This document shows positions 63,673-64,000 of a DNA stretch of 64,000 nucleotides, one piece after another. Source of the stretch: Helicobacter mastomyrinus (GTDB lineage Bacteria; Campylobacterota; Campylobacteria; Campylobacterales; Helicobacteraceae). The notes beneath the pieces were generated by a model, which was not told the origin of the DNA, did not search any database, and saw nothing but the letters and a program-made list of their open reading frames with translations. Both the position numbers and the translations under genes were made by a program. The stretch is from contig NZ_CP145316.1 of NCBI RefSeq assembly GCF_039555295.1, positions 1,803,788 to 1,867,787 on the forward strand. Reading direction: 5' to 3'. Positions within the stretch are counted from its first letter, which is position 1. The number at the start of each line of letters is the position of its first letter.

Positions 63673-64000
63673 TCTTTCCAGCCTCCATCGATACAAATAT
63701 TTTGAGCCGTGATAAATTTACCTAAATCGCTTGCAAGAAGCGCGATTGCGCCTTTTAAGTCATCAGGCTCTCCAATGCGATTAAGCATAGCCTTGCCCGA
63801 TAGGGTTGTCATAAACTCTTCATCATCATTGGTAAATCCATAGGGGAAAGCACCGGGGCTAATGCTATTAACCCTTATGCCATAGGGGCTAAGAAAACTC
63901 GCAAGGTATTTGCTTAGCTGTATTACTCCGGCTTTTGCAGCACCATAGCTTGGAGGGTTGGTATAGCTTTCTTTATTATAGATTCTATAATCGGGTGCGA
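63666..64000 (-). CDS. SDR family oxidoreductase, C-terminal part (PtmA-like, partial)
   Basis: The visible 111 codons run off the right edge. They encode the catalytic [16 protein letters not shown] (YxxxK), [14 protein letters not shown] and the closing [15 protein letters not shown] of classical short-chain dehydrogenases. Campylobacter PtmA, in the flagellin legionaminic acid locus, is of this type. It is the most upstream cluster gene seen here on the minus strand. The N-terminal NAD-binding part is outside the window. Confidence 0.85.
   Translation of the reverse strand, partial: APDYRIYNKESYTNPPSYGAAKAGVIQLSKYLASFLSPYGIRVNSISPGAFPYGFTNDDEEFMTTLSGKAMLNRIGEPDDLKGAIALLASDLGKFITAQNICIDGGWKEW

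Overview
The window reads as chromosomal DNA of a Helicobacter, most likely an enterohepatic (non-gastric) species. The evidence is AT-rich DNA with dense, overlapping genes and two blocks whose gene order matches what I remember of H. pylori 26695. One is csrA-ispE-smpB-exbB-exbD-rpmH-rnpA-yidD-yidC-jag-mnmE (HP1442-HP1452). The other is moaC/mogA/moaE/moaD/ribA (HP0798-HP0802). A crdA-crdB-czcB-czcA-like metal efflux operon (HP1326-HP1329), a DUF1104 protein and legionaminic-acid-type glycan genes with poly-G tracts also fit. No rRNA, tRNA, complete insertion sequence or CRISPR array was seen.

Layout. 1-1445: end of panC and an Opr-type porin. 1552-3775: feoB behind a 23-bp tandem duplication. 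3981-9671: four-gene copper/heavy-metal efflux operon ending in a hairpin terminator. 9691-16105 (minus): DUF1104 protein, rmuC, and the molybdenum cofactor genes with ribA. 16284-18909: catalase and an ankyrin protein, separated by 700 bp without a clear gene. 18960-22305: EamA transporter, MsrAB fusion and galE. 22764-29270: phosphate regulon (Pho-box-like repeats, pstSCAB, phoU, response regulator, histidine kinase); its PstS appears circularly permuted. 29557-36512: propionate operon (CoA-transferase, prpB, prpC, prpD, DUF485 protein, ActP symporter).

36643-44213 is a decayed type I restriction-modification locus. hsdM carries three frameshifts and hsdR one. hsdS is open but holds in-frame insertions of a palindromic repeat. 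A frameshifted GIY-YIG gene and a RelBE-type toxin-antitoxin pair sit inside the locus. At least ten monomers of the palindromic repeat lie between 38.2 and 41.2 kb.

44299-45781: a phase-variable TIGR04325 methyltransferase and a PAS protein. 45879-56652: the conserved housekeeping block, into which two genes resembling the ZorA/ZorB motor of Zorya anti-phage systems are placed between exbD and rpmH, with no Zorya effector gene. 56652-57524: PLP enzyme of the D-cysteine desulfhydrase/ACC deaminase family. 57652-64000 (minus): surface-glycan or flagellin-glycan cluster (SDR, Gfo/Idh, CMP-nonulosonate synthetase-like, two methyltransferases sharing a 324-bp perfect repeat, class III aminotransferase, LbH acyltransferase, and a pseudogene of an N-acetyl sugar amidotransferase). 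Poly-G tracts make two of its genes probable contingency loci.

The observations most worth following are the permuted PstS, the effector-less ZorAB-like motor, and the composite palindromic element that has entered hsdS in frame.
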